Origin: Macquaria australasica
Taxonomy: Eukaryota; Chordata; Actinopteri; Centrarchiformes; Percichthyidae
NCBI GenBank assembly: GCA_005408345.1
Contig: SEMN01000147.1
Span: 806,001-870,000, forward strand
Reading direction: 5' to 3'
Length of the DNA: 64,000 nucleotides
Both the position numbers and the translations under genes were made by a program. The notes under the pieces are model-generated. The model worked only from the letters and a program-made list of their open reading frames with translations, ran no database searches and was not told the origin of the DNA. How positions within the stretch are numbered: the first letter of the stretch is position 1; each line of letters begins with the position of its first letter. Below are positions 44,889-57,119 of the stretch, piece by piece.

Positions 44889-45200
44889 ACCCCTTTTCCA
44901 CCAATTCAATTCAATTCAGTTTTATTTATATAGCGCCATATCATAACAAAGTTATCTCAGGGCACTTTACCAACATGGAATAGGTTATGTTCCGGTTTGC
45001 GCAACTAATTTGGAACCGTTTGGAGCATTTCAAGCAAAGATAAATTGACTCTGGACCCGAAAAGTGGGCTCTCAGCTGGAACCAAAAAAAATAGCAGGTT
45101 TTCCTCGACCTGTGCGAAATGTGATGTCATCAGTGGGCGTGTCATATTCTCCAGGTTGGAGAGAGAGGATGGAGAAGGCGACACTGATCTCTGGTCTATG
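44889..45200 (+). mobile_element. Probable TIR-element fragment split by a nested repeat
   Basis: ACCCCTTTTCCACC at 44889 is a common fish TIR start. After an inserted tail repeat the sequence resumes with TTCCGGTTTGCGCAAC, TTGGAACCGTTTGG and CAGCTGGAACC, typical of that element's interior. The right end is not found. Confidence 0.4.
44899..44975 (-). repeat. Tail repeat 'TTTATTTATATAGC', nested copy
   Basis: AATTCAATTCAATTCAG, TTTTATTTATATAGCGCC and CAGGGCACTTTACCAACA are the reversed tail of the repeat at 50188-50383. It sits immediately after the CCACC of a TIR element end. Confidence 0.6.
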
Positions 45201-45699
45201 GTAACAGTCTTCTACGTCTTCTTCTCATTAATAGTTGGTCCAAAAACAAATATCTGTAATAACAGAACAAAAGCTCGCAGATCATCAACTGTTCCATGTA
45301 TCTCCAAATGTGGTGATTTTGAATGTTTGTGATAAACTGATAAACTGATAAACCTTTGTGTGTTGAGAAAATCCTCCTCCTTCTTCAGCTAAATAAACTA
45401 TTTAAACCCTCCTTGGGTCAGCTGGAAAATGCCTCGTCACAAAGCTGAAAACAGGTCTGTTTTTCTGAGTTTGTAAAAAGTTGAACTTTTTAGAGAGACG
45501 TGGTTCTCACAGGACAGCGATGCTACAAACACATGATGACCTTATGGACCATGATGCATTGCTGTAGATTAAACTAGGCAGCAGGATATAAAGGAGTTAA
45601 AATGAGCTTAACCTTAAACATCTACAGCAGCAACATACACATTAATGCAGCAGCAATCCAGAAACATCAGGAAAACACAGACAGGGACCAGTTTACTGC
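45201..45699. other. No gene seen
   Basis: Nothing recognised. Confidence 0.4.
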
Positions 45700-45835
45700 A
45701 GAATGAGTACTTTTACTTTTGATACTTTAAATACATTTTGCTGATACTACTTATATACTTTTACTCAAGTATGGTTTTGAATGCAGGACCTTATAAAATG
45801 TACTTTTCATTATTCTTCTACTGTGTTAAAACTAA
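45700..45835 (-). repeat. Interspersed repeat E ('AAGTAAAAGTAC'), fragment
   Basis: GAATGAGTACTTTTACTTTTGATAC, TTTTGCTGATACTAC and AAAATGTACTTTTCATTATTC match the reverse complement of repeat E at 60949-61318. Confidence 0.6.
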
Positions 45836-46654
45836 TGTGCACTTCAACAAGAACCTCCAACAGAAAAATACAACGCACACACACACATTTCCTTATCTAA
45901 AATAAAATGAGGGTGTGTGTGTGTGTGTGTGCGCAACAGGTTAAATCACCTGAGCCTCAGTGGCGGTGAGAAATTAGGTGAAGGACAAACTGTGGATTGT
46001 GATTCATTGCTTGCCCTCACTTCATCCCTGCTTTGAGCCGGCAGTAGAAGTTAAATCCACAAAAAAAAAAAAGAAAAAGAAAAGAAACTGCTCCACTAGC
46101 TTTCAGGAGCTCGTTCTTGCAGCGCCGGTGTCCTACTTAGAATTCGTTGTCAGTACGGCTGGCGTCGGGGCTCCATGTGCAGTCAGCTGCTGCCGATCCG
46201 GTGCCGGTGCGTCAAACACACACTGTGCTAGTCATTAGTGGAACAACGGCTGAGCCTGATGATTAAGCCGAGTTAAGATTTTTCAAAGGAATTTCTACAA
46301 CCAAGAGAGCAGAGAGGCAGTTTTTTAGCTTTATGATTAGAGAAGGAGGACGGGCTCTGTTTGAGTCTGTGCACTTCCGAAAAGGTAATTAAACAGCTTC
46401 GCTGATTAATGTCAAACGCAAGGCAAGGTGATTTGTGACTCTTTGTTTTAAATGCAACAAACTTATTGATCTCTGACAAGCTGTGATGAGGGGAGCATAC
46501 ACGAGAGTGAGGTGAAATGTGCAGGTTAAAGAGTCCCTCTGTTAAACTGAGGTCTTATACTGCATCATGCTGGCACTCATACAACGGAGACTGAAAGAGG
46601 CTCCCACTGAGATAAGGTTGACGTAGTTGCTTGTCTAATTCGCATTTATAATTT
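45836..46654. other. No gene seen; (AC)n at 45876-45887, (GT)n at 45912-45932, A-rich tract near 46060
   Basis: Two short dinucleotide tracts and an A-rich run. The frame 45978-46238 reads through the A-run and is not credible. Confidence 0.45.
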
Positions 46655-46935
46655 CACTTAAAGCTGCAATAACCAGTATTTTTATGTTAACAATGGATTC
46701 ATTGACTATGTGTAATGTGAAAGTCTGGAGTTGCCCTCAGCTCTGCGGAGCATTTCAGCGTCTTTCAGCTCATTGTTTCAGTTTTCCAGCCCACCACAAC
46801 TTTACTGTTTTTGGTTCACTCTCACCCCTCTCATCAGTGTTGTTTTCAGCCGCAGCAGGAAGCTGTTTTCAGAGAGAAAGCTCTAAAAACCCACAGTCCA
46901 CTACCTGCTTATCACCAAACAGTTAGACAGACACA
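46655..46935 (+). repeat. Interspersed repeat D, plus-strand copy (partial)
   Basis: AAAGCTGCAATAACCAGTA, TGTTAACAATGGATTC and CTCAGCTCTGCGGAGCATTT align with the minus-strand copy at 30252-30884. The frame 46684-46926 is a by-product. Confidence 0.6.
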
Positions 46936-46939
46936 GTAA

Positions 46940-47365
46940 AAGTACATAGGTATTGTCAGCAAAATGTACTTTGACTACCATTCTGCTGGCATACTGAGTA
47001 CTCAGTCAGTGTTATGTTATATGTAATTATTATGTATTACATTACTGAATAATTCACCATTCTGATAATATTACAATACTGTAGCTGGTCGACGTGACGT
47101 TAACTATTCTTTATGCTGTTGGGAAGTTGAATTTACTGTAAAACAATGCAATATACTTCAGTTGCAGGTTGCAACATAAAGTTAAAGTGGCCAGTAAGAT
47201 CATTGGAGTTAAACTGCCCCATCTGTAAGAGAGCAGTTTGTGACAGAGGATGTCATATGTTGTACATGTTGTAAAGCCCTTTGAGACAAATGTGTGATTT
47301 TGGGGCTATATAAATAAAGTTGACTTGAGTACTTGAGTAAATGTATTTAGCTACTTTCCACCACT
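46940..47365 (+). repeat. Interspersed repeat E with a nested tail repeat
   Basis: The left part has AGTAAAAGTACATAGG, GTCAGCAAAATGTACTT and CTGTAGCTGGTCGACGTG; the right end is GAGTAAATGTATTTAGCTAC plus TTTCCACCACTG, as in the full repeat. A 'tail' repeat (TTGTAAAGCCCTTTGAGACA ... CTATATAAATAAAGTTGAC) at about 47245-47327 interrupts it. Confidence 0.55.
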
Positions 47366-47478
47366 GTGTTTCGGTGTATGATCCTGAGGTTAATTAACCG
47401 ACGTAGTAAAAGAACGAACGAACGAACGAACGAACGAACAGAGAGGAGCCGTGAAGAGACATGTCCACCTGCACCGAC
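47249..47478 (+). repeat. Local duplication, copy 1 (with (GAAC)7)
   Basis: Shared with 50308-50499: the tail repeat, ACTTTCCACCACTGTGTTTC, GTGTATGATCCTGAGGTTAA, TTAACCGACGTAGTAAAAGA and GACATGTCCACCTGCACCGAC. This copy keeps 22 bases (between two ACTT words) that copy 2 lacks, and carries a GAAC microsatellite. Confidence 0.8.
47412..47439. repeat. (GAAC)7 microsatellite
   Basis: Seven perfect tetranucleotide units. The duplicate at 50.45 kb has only GAACAAAAGA here. Confidence 0.95.
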
Positions 47479-47602
47479 CTCAGCAAGTCCTCATCTAAAC
47501 TCCCGGTCACCTCTGCACCATCTCCTGAGGATCTGTCACATCTCCAACGCAATGATCACATGACATTTACAACTGAGCTTCTCTCACCAGCATGAATAAC
47601 AC

Positions 47603-47605
<3 letters not shown>

Positions 47606-47638
<33 letters not shown>
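47606..47638. repeat. (AC)16 microsatellite
   Basis: Perfect AC run ended by AGTGAG. Confidence 0.95.
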
Positions 47639-47640
<2 letters not shown>

Positions 47641-49439
47641 GAGACACATAATTAATTACGGTAACAAAGCGTCCAGCAGAAAGGGAGTGACTTTTAAGGT
47701 TGACTGTTACGGTTACGCTGCCATGCTGTGCTGTGGACTTTCACATTCTCAGACCTTTCTGTTAGAGAAGCTCCTTCGCAAAGTGTCAAAAGATTTCCCA
47801 GCCGAGGCACATTAAAATGAACAAAGTGCTCACCAACTCCCATTAGCTGAAGAATTTCTTTGAATCCATGACCCTCTGGGAGGCCTGTCTGAAGAAGAAA
47901 TAGCTCTCCTAATTAAGTGAAGGGATTGTACGCCGAGTCAAGAGTAGTGAAGCGAGTGGACATAAACTTTGACTAAAAAATAAAAGATTTTTGCTGGCAG
48001 AAGCACTTTTATTTTATGAAACCCGGGGGTAGAACAGAACAGGAGAGTCTTGTAGCGTCTTATCGTCCACTGGCCCCTTCACACAGTGCACAGCACTGTG
48101 AGTGTACATTTGACAGACCATGGGAGATTGCTTAGGCGGCCTCTGCGGCGCCTGCAGCTGATTAACTCCAATTGAGGACTCATTAACATTCCTCCCGTAT
48201 CATCACATGTACAGTTGTTGATGAAAATCAGTACTGAAAAGTCTATAATTATGGGACACTTCTGAATTGGTCTGGATGACCGACTCCTTTTTAGCACGAA
48301 GGGAAAACCACCAGCTCGGAGAGACGAGGACAAAAAAATGACATTTGCAGACTTGGGCCATTTTCCATTGATTGCTTTGTCAACATGTAATCTCAGCACT
48401 GATATCGTGAGGGGAAGGTCGTCCAGGCAGGGTGGCCCAGGGGAGAATCTGAATAATGCAGATAATGTAAGAGAAACGTAACGACGGCTACAGACGGAGG
48501 GAACCTATCATGCTTCCCCCCTCCTCTCCTCCCTCTTTGTGGTCCTGCTCCAGTGCCCTTGTCACCGTCTCCTTTCCCCTCTGTGCTTCAGCATGTCCCA
48601 CTTTCACAATGGGCAAGATTTACCACTTTGCAGACGAGGAGAGCACACTTTCACCGAGATGAAGGCTATTTATTTTCCCCCTTCAGCGCATGGCAGATTG
48701 AGAGCTTGATATACAGGTTATCACTGGTGTATCTAGGTTTCCTCCGCTGAGGATCACCACTCGCAGCCACATACTGTACTCTAGCCCAGTTCTATCTGGG
48801 GGTTGCACTGGTGATCATCGGAGTGTGTGTGGGACTGCAGATGTGAAGCTAGAAAAGAGAAACATGGCAGATAATAAAATATTCAGTCACAGTGATTAGA
48901 GGCAGCGTCTGAGTGCTTTCCATTGGTGTTAAGTGGGAAGGAGATATTGTTCATTTGGAGCTCCGTGATGAACAGATGTTCACGCGCAGCTTCCCTGGCA
49001 GAGGCTGCCGGAGTCAGCAGATGCCCTGGACCTTGTTCCACCTTGGACATTGTGATATACACCACCTGTGTAAATCTCACCGCTAATTGAACATCCACAG
49101 CTCACTAATGGCCGCTGCTGCCGTTAACCACCTCCTCATTTCTCCTGATGTCGAGCCCGATCCAACCGGGGAACACCTCCAGGAGAAGATGTTGTTCCTG
49201 TTTTAGCAATCTGGTGGCAAAACTCCATGATGCAGTTAGCAGAGGGAGACATGCTACCATTTAACTGCGCACCTCAGCACTTTAGAGCAGGGGTTCACTT
49301 TGTGGGGTTTGGTGGATAAATATGAGAGGTCACAAAATGATAAAGTTATATTATGTCTATTTTTTTTTCAGGCTTTTCTCAAATTGTTTCTGTAAAGGGA
49401 ACATTACGCTTTGGCCGAACATCCTGTGCCACAAGTACT
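47639..49439. other. No gene seen; possible conserved block at 48080-48480
   Basis: Repeat-free DNA around 48150 has GCAGCTGATTAACTCCAATTG and GGACTCATTAACATTCC words, homeodomain-like. No frame is supported. Confidence 0.3.
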
Positions 49440-49695
49440 CCAAAATACATCATTTGTCATTGCCTTTCAAAATGACCCATATGACCATTTTCTGATCTGG
49501 TACCCCTGTCATCAGTAGAGCTACATGTCTGTCAGCGCCTTCTAAAACACATGTGATCACTAGAAAAATGATTCATACGACCACTTTCTGATCTGCCACC
49601 TGCATGGTTAGATTTGGTCAAGTCATGGTTAGGGTAAAAGCAACCATCACTGACTGTCGGTAGGAGACGTGGATGTTCACCCCGACTCCTTCCAA
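49440..49695 (-). repeat. Interspersed repeat R1, minus-strand copy, with an internal duplication
   Basis: GTTCACCCCGACTCCTTCC at 49674 is the reversed GGAGTCGGGGTGAAC start; CATGGTTAGGGTAAAAGC is the reversed CCTAACC part. TGACCATTTTCTGATCTGG-like words occur twice, about 100 bp apart (49483 and 49579). Confidence 0.55.
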
Positions 49696-49883
49696 TGAGG
49701 TTTTGCAGCGTCAACATCACGATACTTCTGCCTTCACTTCTGAGAGACAGTCGTTGCTCGTGCAGCCATATTGTCAGGAAAACATTGTTCAAACACTCAA
49801 AACAACCTAACTGAAACAAGAAATATTCAATGCCGTTGTCACAATTACGCATTCCCCGGTTATAAAGGGTCATAAGCCAACAA
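49696..49883. other. No gene seen
   Basis: Spacer. Nothing recognised. Confidence 0.4.
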
Positions 49884-50187
49884 GTTCGTAAACAGTGGTT
49901 CTCAAATTTCCCATGTTTGGGACATCATGTGTTGTCTACAATTCACGGCTTCATCCTGTCTCAGTGCCTCTTGTCTCTTCTTCCTCTGTGTTAATGGCAT
50001 CCTTGAGTGTTTCCTCTTCAGGTCTTCGAGGCACAGAGGTTTTTGTGGTCCAGGTCCTGTCAATGCTTGGAGTCTTCCCGGGTCCATATCCTCTGTATGT
50101 TTGCTCTCTATTTACTTTCTTACTTATTTATTCAGTGATTTTACTAATGTTATTTGTGTCTACTCTGCAACATTTAGTGCATTTCTG
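49884..50187 (+). repeat. Possible hAT-type repeat start and unclassified repeat DNA
   Basis: CAGTGGTTCTCAAATTTCCCA at 49894-49914 begins with the 13-base start of Charlie-type hAT repeats. No matching end is visible. It leads into the tail repeat. The 110-120-codon frames here are translations of repeat DNA. Confidence 0.35.
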
Positions 50188-50383
50188 TCTGTCCTGGAAG
50201 ACAGATCCCTCCTCTGTCGCCTTTTGAGTTTCTCCCATTTTTCCCCCCTTAAAAGATCTTTTTTTGGAGAGTTTTTCCAGATCTGAATCCAGGGTCAAGG
50301 TACAAACATGCTGTACACACTGTAAAGCCCTTTGAGGCAAATTTGTAATTTGTGATTTTGGGGCTATATAAATAAAATTGACT
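50188..50383 (+). repeat. Tail repeat, full-length copy
   Basis: GTCCTGGAAGACAGATCCCTC, TTGGAGAGTTTTTCCAGATC, GGTCAAGGTACAAACATGCTG, TGTAAAGCCCTTTGAGGCAA and GGGCTATATAAATAAAATTG appear in the order known from a common fish repeat. Reverse copies lie at 9956 and 44899. Confidence 0.7.
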
Positions 50384-50499
50384 TGAGTACTTTCCAACAC
50401 TGTGTTTCAGTGTATGATTCTGAGGTTAATTAACCAATGTAGTAAAAGAACAAAAGAAGAGAGGAGTCAGGGAGCGACATGTCCTCCTGCACTGACATC
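50308..50499 (+). repeat. Local duplication, copy 2
   Basis: Partner of 47249-47478. GAGTACTTTCC here corresponds to GAGTACTT...ACTTTCC in copy 1, a clean deletion between ACTT repeats. Confidence 0.8.
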
Positions 50500-53219
50500 T
50501 GATCTTGTATAAATATGATGCATGTGTTTTTATGACTGACTAGTGTCGATAGCTCCTGTGCTTGTTGTTTGTGCTCTTCCACCAACACATAGCTGCTAAA
50601 AACTGACACGCCAATGGCAAGATTGTTTTCAATGAAAATATTAGTATATACAGTGTGCAGAGTTTCTGTGTTTTTCATCATTTTCGTCTGTTCAGAATGA
50701 GTGTGCTGCTTGTTATTTCTGTTCTGTAACATGACTTAATAAGCAATGGATTGTTTGACATCTTATTCAGCTGCACAAGGCATCATTTTTGTGTAAAATG
50801 GGGTGAATTTCAAACATGTTCCTGCCGTTTGGACCTGCTAACACATGACATTTCGGACATGAGGTTCCCTGTAGCTTCTTATTGTCGTCATCTGTTTGAC
50901 GAACCACAAACGTAACCATTCAATTGGTGACTTTCTATCACAGTTAGTGAGAAATATGGCAAGAACCCAGGACTTGGTGTGATGTATGGTGTTCCAGCGG
51001 ATGATTTGGTGGCGGTGAGCACAGCTTTTTATGGAGGCACCAGCATGGTTTGATAGAAGTGGTACCTTGGGGTGATCTTGTACTTCTGGCAGATTGGCTC
51101 AGAGGTGGCAGGGCAGAAATATGAATGTCGTCGTCGGTGGTTGTGCAGCATATCACATTAATAAACCACCTCAATGCATCATTCTCCGGCCCTCTGGCCT
51201 GGACCGCTGCCCAGAACAAAGAGATTGAAAGTCATTTGAATCAGGGGTGCAGAGCAGAACTTACAAGAAATGAAAGCTACCGACTGCACTGCTGGTGAAT
51301 ACCAATCAGGCAGAGAAGGCTGTCAGAGCAATTGGTTAAAAGAGACGGGAGACACAGAGGCAACTTACTCAGGTTAAGAAAAAAATACAACACATCCAGA
51401 ATTCATCCTCCGAGTGTGTTCTTGAGGCCTAGCAGACATGTTGAAAACATTTGCAAAGCTGGTTTTTCATAAAATGTTTGAATCCTGCATTGTTTCCATC
51501 CACGTTTACTCACTAGCAGTCTTCTTCTTCACTGCCTTTGCTGGCACATTTTTGCATTTCTTGGCGCGTTATCATCACCTGTAGATAAGTGGAATAGTGA
51601 GTATCGCGTCAGCCATATGCATGTTTGCATCTGACTCTGGGAAAGTGGGAAAAACTGTAAGATTCCCCAAAACTGCTGTATCTCTGAACTCTCTCTTTAA
51701 TCACACACATTTCCAACTTTGAAAACCTCTGGTCTTTGTCAATTCATCACATGTGAAAATTTGTGTCCCTTACAAAAAAACAACAAAAACAACAACATAT
51801 CTAAATTTATTCTATATAAGATTTTATAACAGGGCTGGATAATTTATACGACGGCTGCTGGAGCTCAGACACTTGTGGTTCAAGTGTGCTTTAGTTTCAA
51901 ACGAAACACTATTCTTATATGTATAAAGTTTATTAAGTGCACTTCTCGGGCTGTTTTTATCTTATCTATCTCATCACTGACTTCCACAACAACAGCAGAG
52001 AAGATGAAGTGCACTGATGTGCTGTGTTTTTATTCCATTAGTACACCGAAGAGTATAAGTAACTAAATTCTGAAGAGCTAATTGCTCCATGGAGGTCCAC
52101 GAAATAATGACTGCCTCACCAGCTGTAATAGGCTCTTTTGAGTTGCTTTAGAAACAAACACTAATTACTTACAGTAGATCTGCTGCATGTAGGAGGTGAT
52201 GAATGTGTGTGTTTTTATTCAACAAATCACTTGATTATTTTCTCTGATTTATTCATTATGCATTTTCACCACTTTCGTCCTCATCACAGTTTGTGCTTAA
52301 CATTTTTCCACTTAAAGTCTGCAAGTTCCTTCAAGACAGCAGCCACATATTTAATTTAACTGAAACCTCAAAGGAGCAGTTTAGACAGAAGAAGAAGAAG
52401 AAGGGTGTTTGTTTACACATGCTGAGACTGAAACAGCTGTTTAGCGAGTAAATCACAGTGTCAGGAAACGCTGACGACCTAATTCAAATAAGAAAGACAA
52501 ATTGAGCTAATGTAATTTCAATAGCTGAACTGCTCCTGGTTTAGTTGCTTTTAGATAAATTCCCAACCCTGTTGAAATGACATGAACCCCATTTGAACTA
52601 AATCAAACTAAATTAGCTTTTTGGAATAGCCATTAATCACAGGCTTAATTAGCAAACATTGCATCCGCTTTCACTTTGCACGGAGCGGTTAGTGAACTAT
52701 TTATTATCAAATGATTCAATCCAGTGAAATTAAATAGAAACTCAAAAGGGCAGCTTGTACTCTTCCACAGACATCGGAGATTCAGACATTTGCACAAAAC
52801 ACGACCAACATTTTATACATCAGAGCTCCAAAAGCTTCTTTAAAAAAGGTTTCTGTATTTAGATTTTCTTTGTTGTTGTGGTCTACAGAACACAATTTAT
52901 GTCTCAAAACAGAGACACAAAAACATGTTTCAGTGCAGCTAAAATGCTCTGTTGGCGTCAGTGATATTTTGCTTTTGCCGCGCTTCAGTTGATTGCATCT
53001 GTTTTTTGGCTTCACAACATGCTCCTGTTCTGATGTTTCTCAGGCCGCCTGCTGTAGATCCTGCTCTGATTTTTCTATCACTGAGAGAGAGGATCCCAAA
53101 ATTACGAGAGGTTTTACTTATTATTTATTTATTTATAAAGCCCTTCTTCCATACTGTTGCTTTGTTTCCCAAACTGACAAACGTATTAGAGCTAATTGAA
53201 TATGACCCGCTGACAGCTG
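50500..53219. other. No gene seen; (AGA)5 at 52387-52403
   Basis: AT-rich, largely repeat-free. GAACTAAATCAAACTAAATTAGC near 52595 and CACAGGCTTAATTAGC near 52638 may be regulatory-type words. Frames under 95 codons are not supported. Confidence 0.35.
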
Positions 53220-53460
53220 CCTGAAATAATGAAGCCTCTTTTCCTCGCATTTTCTCCCCCAGGATGGCCTCTCTCTCCTGCACTTCGGTCCACATCAAAG
53301 TGCCTTATCAGTGTGGAATCTGGGGCTGAAGGAATTATTGATCACACTGAGAGCCCTGGCCTCCATATTTACTGCTTCTGCACGGAGGGATGATGGTATT
53401 ATGGAGCCAAAAGCCATGCTTTCAGAGTCAGGAGACAATGGTGGGACAGTCTTTTTGTTG
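53220..53460. other. Possible conserved non-coding block
   Basis: Compact repeat-free DNA with even base composition and GAAGGAATTATTGATCACAC. Its texture differs from neighbouring AT-rich spacer. Inference only. Confidence 0.3.
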
Positions 53461-53744
53461 TTGTTGTTATTCTAGATAATTGTATCAGGGTGCATGAAAG
53501 GGACTCCAGAAGCAACCACAAATCTGTGAGCAGTAATGGTATCTATTTATGATATGATTGCTTGTAAATATGTTTGATTATTTGGCTCTAAAATAGCCTA
53601 AACTGAGTTAATAATTGTAGCCAAAAGTGAGCCAAAATGTCTGAGTTTACTTTTAATTAGACTAATGAGAGCTCTCTCAGTAAGTCAGTTAATCAAGAGA
53701 AGACTTGATAGCAGATAGCCAAGAAAGTTGTTATTGGTGTTGAT
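53461..53744. other. No gene seen
   Basis: Short (GTT)n at 53456-53470; nothing else. Confidence 0.4.
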
Positions 53745-54570
53745 GATCCCCAGAGGATGATTCATAGGCTGTTTTTCCATGGGCCTGGTTTAGTCCACTT
53801 TAGTCGTGCTGTTATCCCCAAACAGTGCTGTCGGTTGGTCAGTCCACCACCTCGACTGAAATATTTCAACCAGTATTGGATGAAATTTTGTTCAGACATT
53901 CATGGTCACCAGAGGATGAATCTTAATGATTTTGGTGATCCACTGACTCTTCCTCTAGCAACACCCTGACGTTGATATTTGTGATTATGCGAAAAATATC
54001 TCGACAACTATTAAATGGATTTCAATGAAGTTTTGAACATTCGTGTTCCCCTCAGGATGAATTGCAATAACTTTGGATGCTTTGGTTTATGACCAAATAC
54101 CTAAAAGAATAATGACATTCCCATCAGCCTCAATTGCACTTTGTGTTAAGTGGTATTCCTCAAATGTTGGCATGCTAAGTTAGTGACCATGGTAAATATC
54201 ATACCTGCTAAACATCAGCATATTAGCATTGTCATTGTGAGCATGTTAGCATGCTGACATTAGCATTTAGCTCAAAGCCCCACACAGCCTCACAGAGCTG
54301 CTAGCATGACTGTAGATTCTTAGTCTTGTTAGCTTGTAACTAAATCTGTGTGGTATTAAGTTTAGTTTCATTCCTATGTTCCTGTTTGTAGTTTCAGATT
54401 TCATGGTCCCCAGAGGATGATTCGTTACGTTTCTGTTGACCCCCTGACCCTCTGTTGCCACTATCATTGACAATTTCCGCTTGTACACCAAAAATATCAA
54501 AATAAAATGGGCAAATTGCGATTAAATTTACGGATCACATTCATGCTTCCCAGAGGATGAAACCTTTCCA
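53745..54570 (+). repeat. Modular repeat M, longest copy (five modules)
   Basis: CAGAGGATGA or CTCAGGATGA occurs at 53751, 53910, 54051, 54411 and 54551. Neighbouring modules are 140-159 bp apart and share GAAATTTTGTTCAGACATTC, TTTTGGTGATCCACTGACTC and TTCCTCTAGC-type words. A long insert (54100-54390) holds the GCATGTTAGCATGCTGACAT and CTGTAGATTCTTAGTCTTG segment. Non-coding. Confidence 0.7.
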
Positions 54571-57119
54571 TTGTGAACACTCCATGTGATTCCTGCTCAT
54601 CACCACCTCCACTGTAACCCAGAGTAATGGATCTCTTTCTGTATGAGCAGCTCTTTGAGGCATCGTGAACAGGAACACTCTGGGGATAAACTGCTACCTT
54701 TACATGTGAATGTAATTTGCACAATGTAAAAAGTGAAAATGCAATGACCATAATAGATGAAGCAGTATTTCATGGCAGTTTTATAAGGCTGTGGTCTGGG
54801 AGGAACCTATGTCATGAACACTTTTCATACAACAGATTACAAAACAGTCACACACACACACACACATAGTATTTGTTATTCATTTGGGTGAAAGTTTGCC
54901 TGGAAGGTTTTCAGTTAACTCAACATGCCAAACAGCTTCAACACTGGGGTCGGTGATCTGTCCATACACTGTGGTTCACCAGTATATTTATAATGAGGCT
55001 GACTGATGCTTCCATGTGTGCTGGATTAATGTGGCCCAGAGTCATTTGTTCATAAGGAGATTGGCAGAAGAGGCCCTTGACACCTTACACAGTAATGGAA
55101 ATGTAAATCTATAGATGATTAGCCATACTGCGGCTGACAAGGTACGGCCTTCGGATCATAATGAGGTTATGTTAATAGACTGCGGTACTTTACGATCGTA
55201 TTGATTTCAGGCACTTCCTAATATGCTGCAAATATTCCAACCATATGTTTTAGCCTTAGATATTTTGTGGTTTTGGACTCTGTTAATATCACACTGTTTG
55301 GTTATTTCTTCAACAACCTGGCGTCACGAACAGGATCCCAATATGACAAGTGATCTCGGAGGAATGCTTGCCCACGTTTGTGTAAAAGTTGTAGTTAATT
55401 AAAAAGGCATGTATTGGGATCAATGTGATTCCGAATCACTGGCTGTTATTTTGACAAGACCCCCTTCCATTTTTTGTTTGCATGAAACCAAACTAATGAA
55501 CACCTACAACAGCATCCAGATCCAATCCTGACAGAGATGCATGCAGAATACATCCATGGGTTCACCAGGTTGACTCCAGTGAGCTCTGTCTAGAGACCAG
55601 TGTTTATTACGAAGGCTACAGGACACACTGTGCATCCTACTGTGTAAGCAAATAGGTTAAGAGTATAACAATTTTGGACCATAAACCAAACCAATCAGAT
55701 CTTGGGAATAACCATAACAAATGAGATGGTTTGACACTCACAGCATATCAAACTAGAGTTCAGTCAGACAACTCACGTTGAAATGTTTATTATGCAGCAG
55801 AACATAGTTAGAGTTTGGCGTCTAGGCTCTGACCTCATCACTCCCAGCCAATGTGTTTACATGATATATTGAGGAGTGATGAGCACATATCTTAAACCCC
55901 CTAGCTGGAGCCTGCAGGTGGATGCTGGGGTGGTGGTGGGGCTGAAAGAACACGCGGCAATACTGATGCAGGGCAGCAGTGGCATTTGACAGGCAGAGGG
56001 AGAGATGGGAAATTTTGCAGTTTAAATAGACCGCCAAATTGAGAGGGTGTGTTCGGTAGATGGTTGAGGAGAGTGAGGCATGTCACATGTGTAGAAATGC
56101 AGTCACAAAGAGTTGTAAGAGGTTGGGAGCAGCAACAGTGGATGTCTCTTGAGATTTCAGCAGAGGTGTGATTAAATTAGCCAGGATCAGTTTCCTGTAA
56201 TACATTGAGGATGTAGGTAACATATGATGAAAGAACAGGCTGATACCAAATCAGTTCAATACCATTTCACCATTGTGGACTATATTTATATCCAGAATAA
56301 ATATGAGCATTTACTCATGCATGCAGTAATTTGTGCTTCATTTAATTATTTATGAATTTTGTTAAGAAATTATTTATTAATCAATTTGTTTATTCATTTG
56401 TCAGTGATTGTTATCAGAAATGTCACACTTACATTTGTCAAAAGCATGAAGTTGTGTGTTTCTATTTGTGTACCATTTTGTATTGTTGTATATTGTATTG
56501 ACCGTGCAACATCAGGGTTTAATATAAGCGTAAACATACATATGCATACCATACACCCCTCTAAAAAGGTCTCAGCACTCACTTTGCACCTTGCTGTTTC
56601 AATGCCAAACTACTACCTGTCTAGCTCTGCTTTTTTTTTTTCTCACTTTCTGTGGACAGAGCATGTATTTGCATTTTAAGATGTGCTTATTCCATAAAAA
56701 ATTCATGAGTCCAGACTGACTGTTCACACAAAATTCAGGAGGACTTTGGCTCAGACCAACACACACAGTATAGTACAGTCCCAGACATTTTGTCCACATA
56801 CTACGTCTTTTAATAAAAAGGGATAAAACCCAAATTGGAAACGGGGGATTCAGAGTTAGGAGCATAGTATCGTGGTAAAGAAAATGTCATACACCACCTT
56901 GCTCTTTTTTCCCCTCTATTGTGTAGAAGTGTATTATTTATGGACGCTCAGGGCAAGAGAGAAGAAATACAACCCCATTCATTACCTGTAAAACTTGAGA
57001 AATGTCCCTGCCGCGCAGCAGAAAGACTTACGAGACGCCCCACAGACTATGAACAGTGTCAGAATGAACTGCAGATGGGGCATTTTCAAAGCACGGCATC
57101 TTCTTTTATTGATTTACAA
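54571..57119. other. No gene seen; (AC)n at 54849-54866
   Basis: Mostly unique DNA. 55000-55200 is repeat-free with possible constraint. Frames at 55822-56086 and 56359-56865 have no support. Confidence 0.35.

Noticed and set aside
49895..50286. Two overlapping 110-120-codon plus-strand frames rich in Leu/Ser/Phe
   Set aside because: They are translations of an interspersed repeat, conflict with each other, and lack valid starts.
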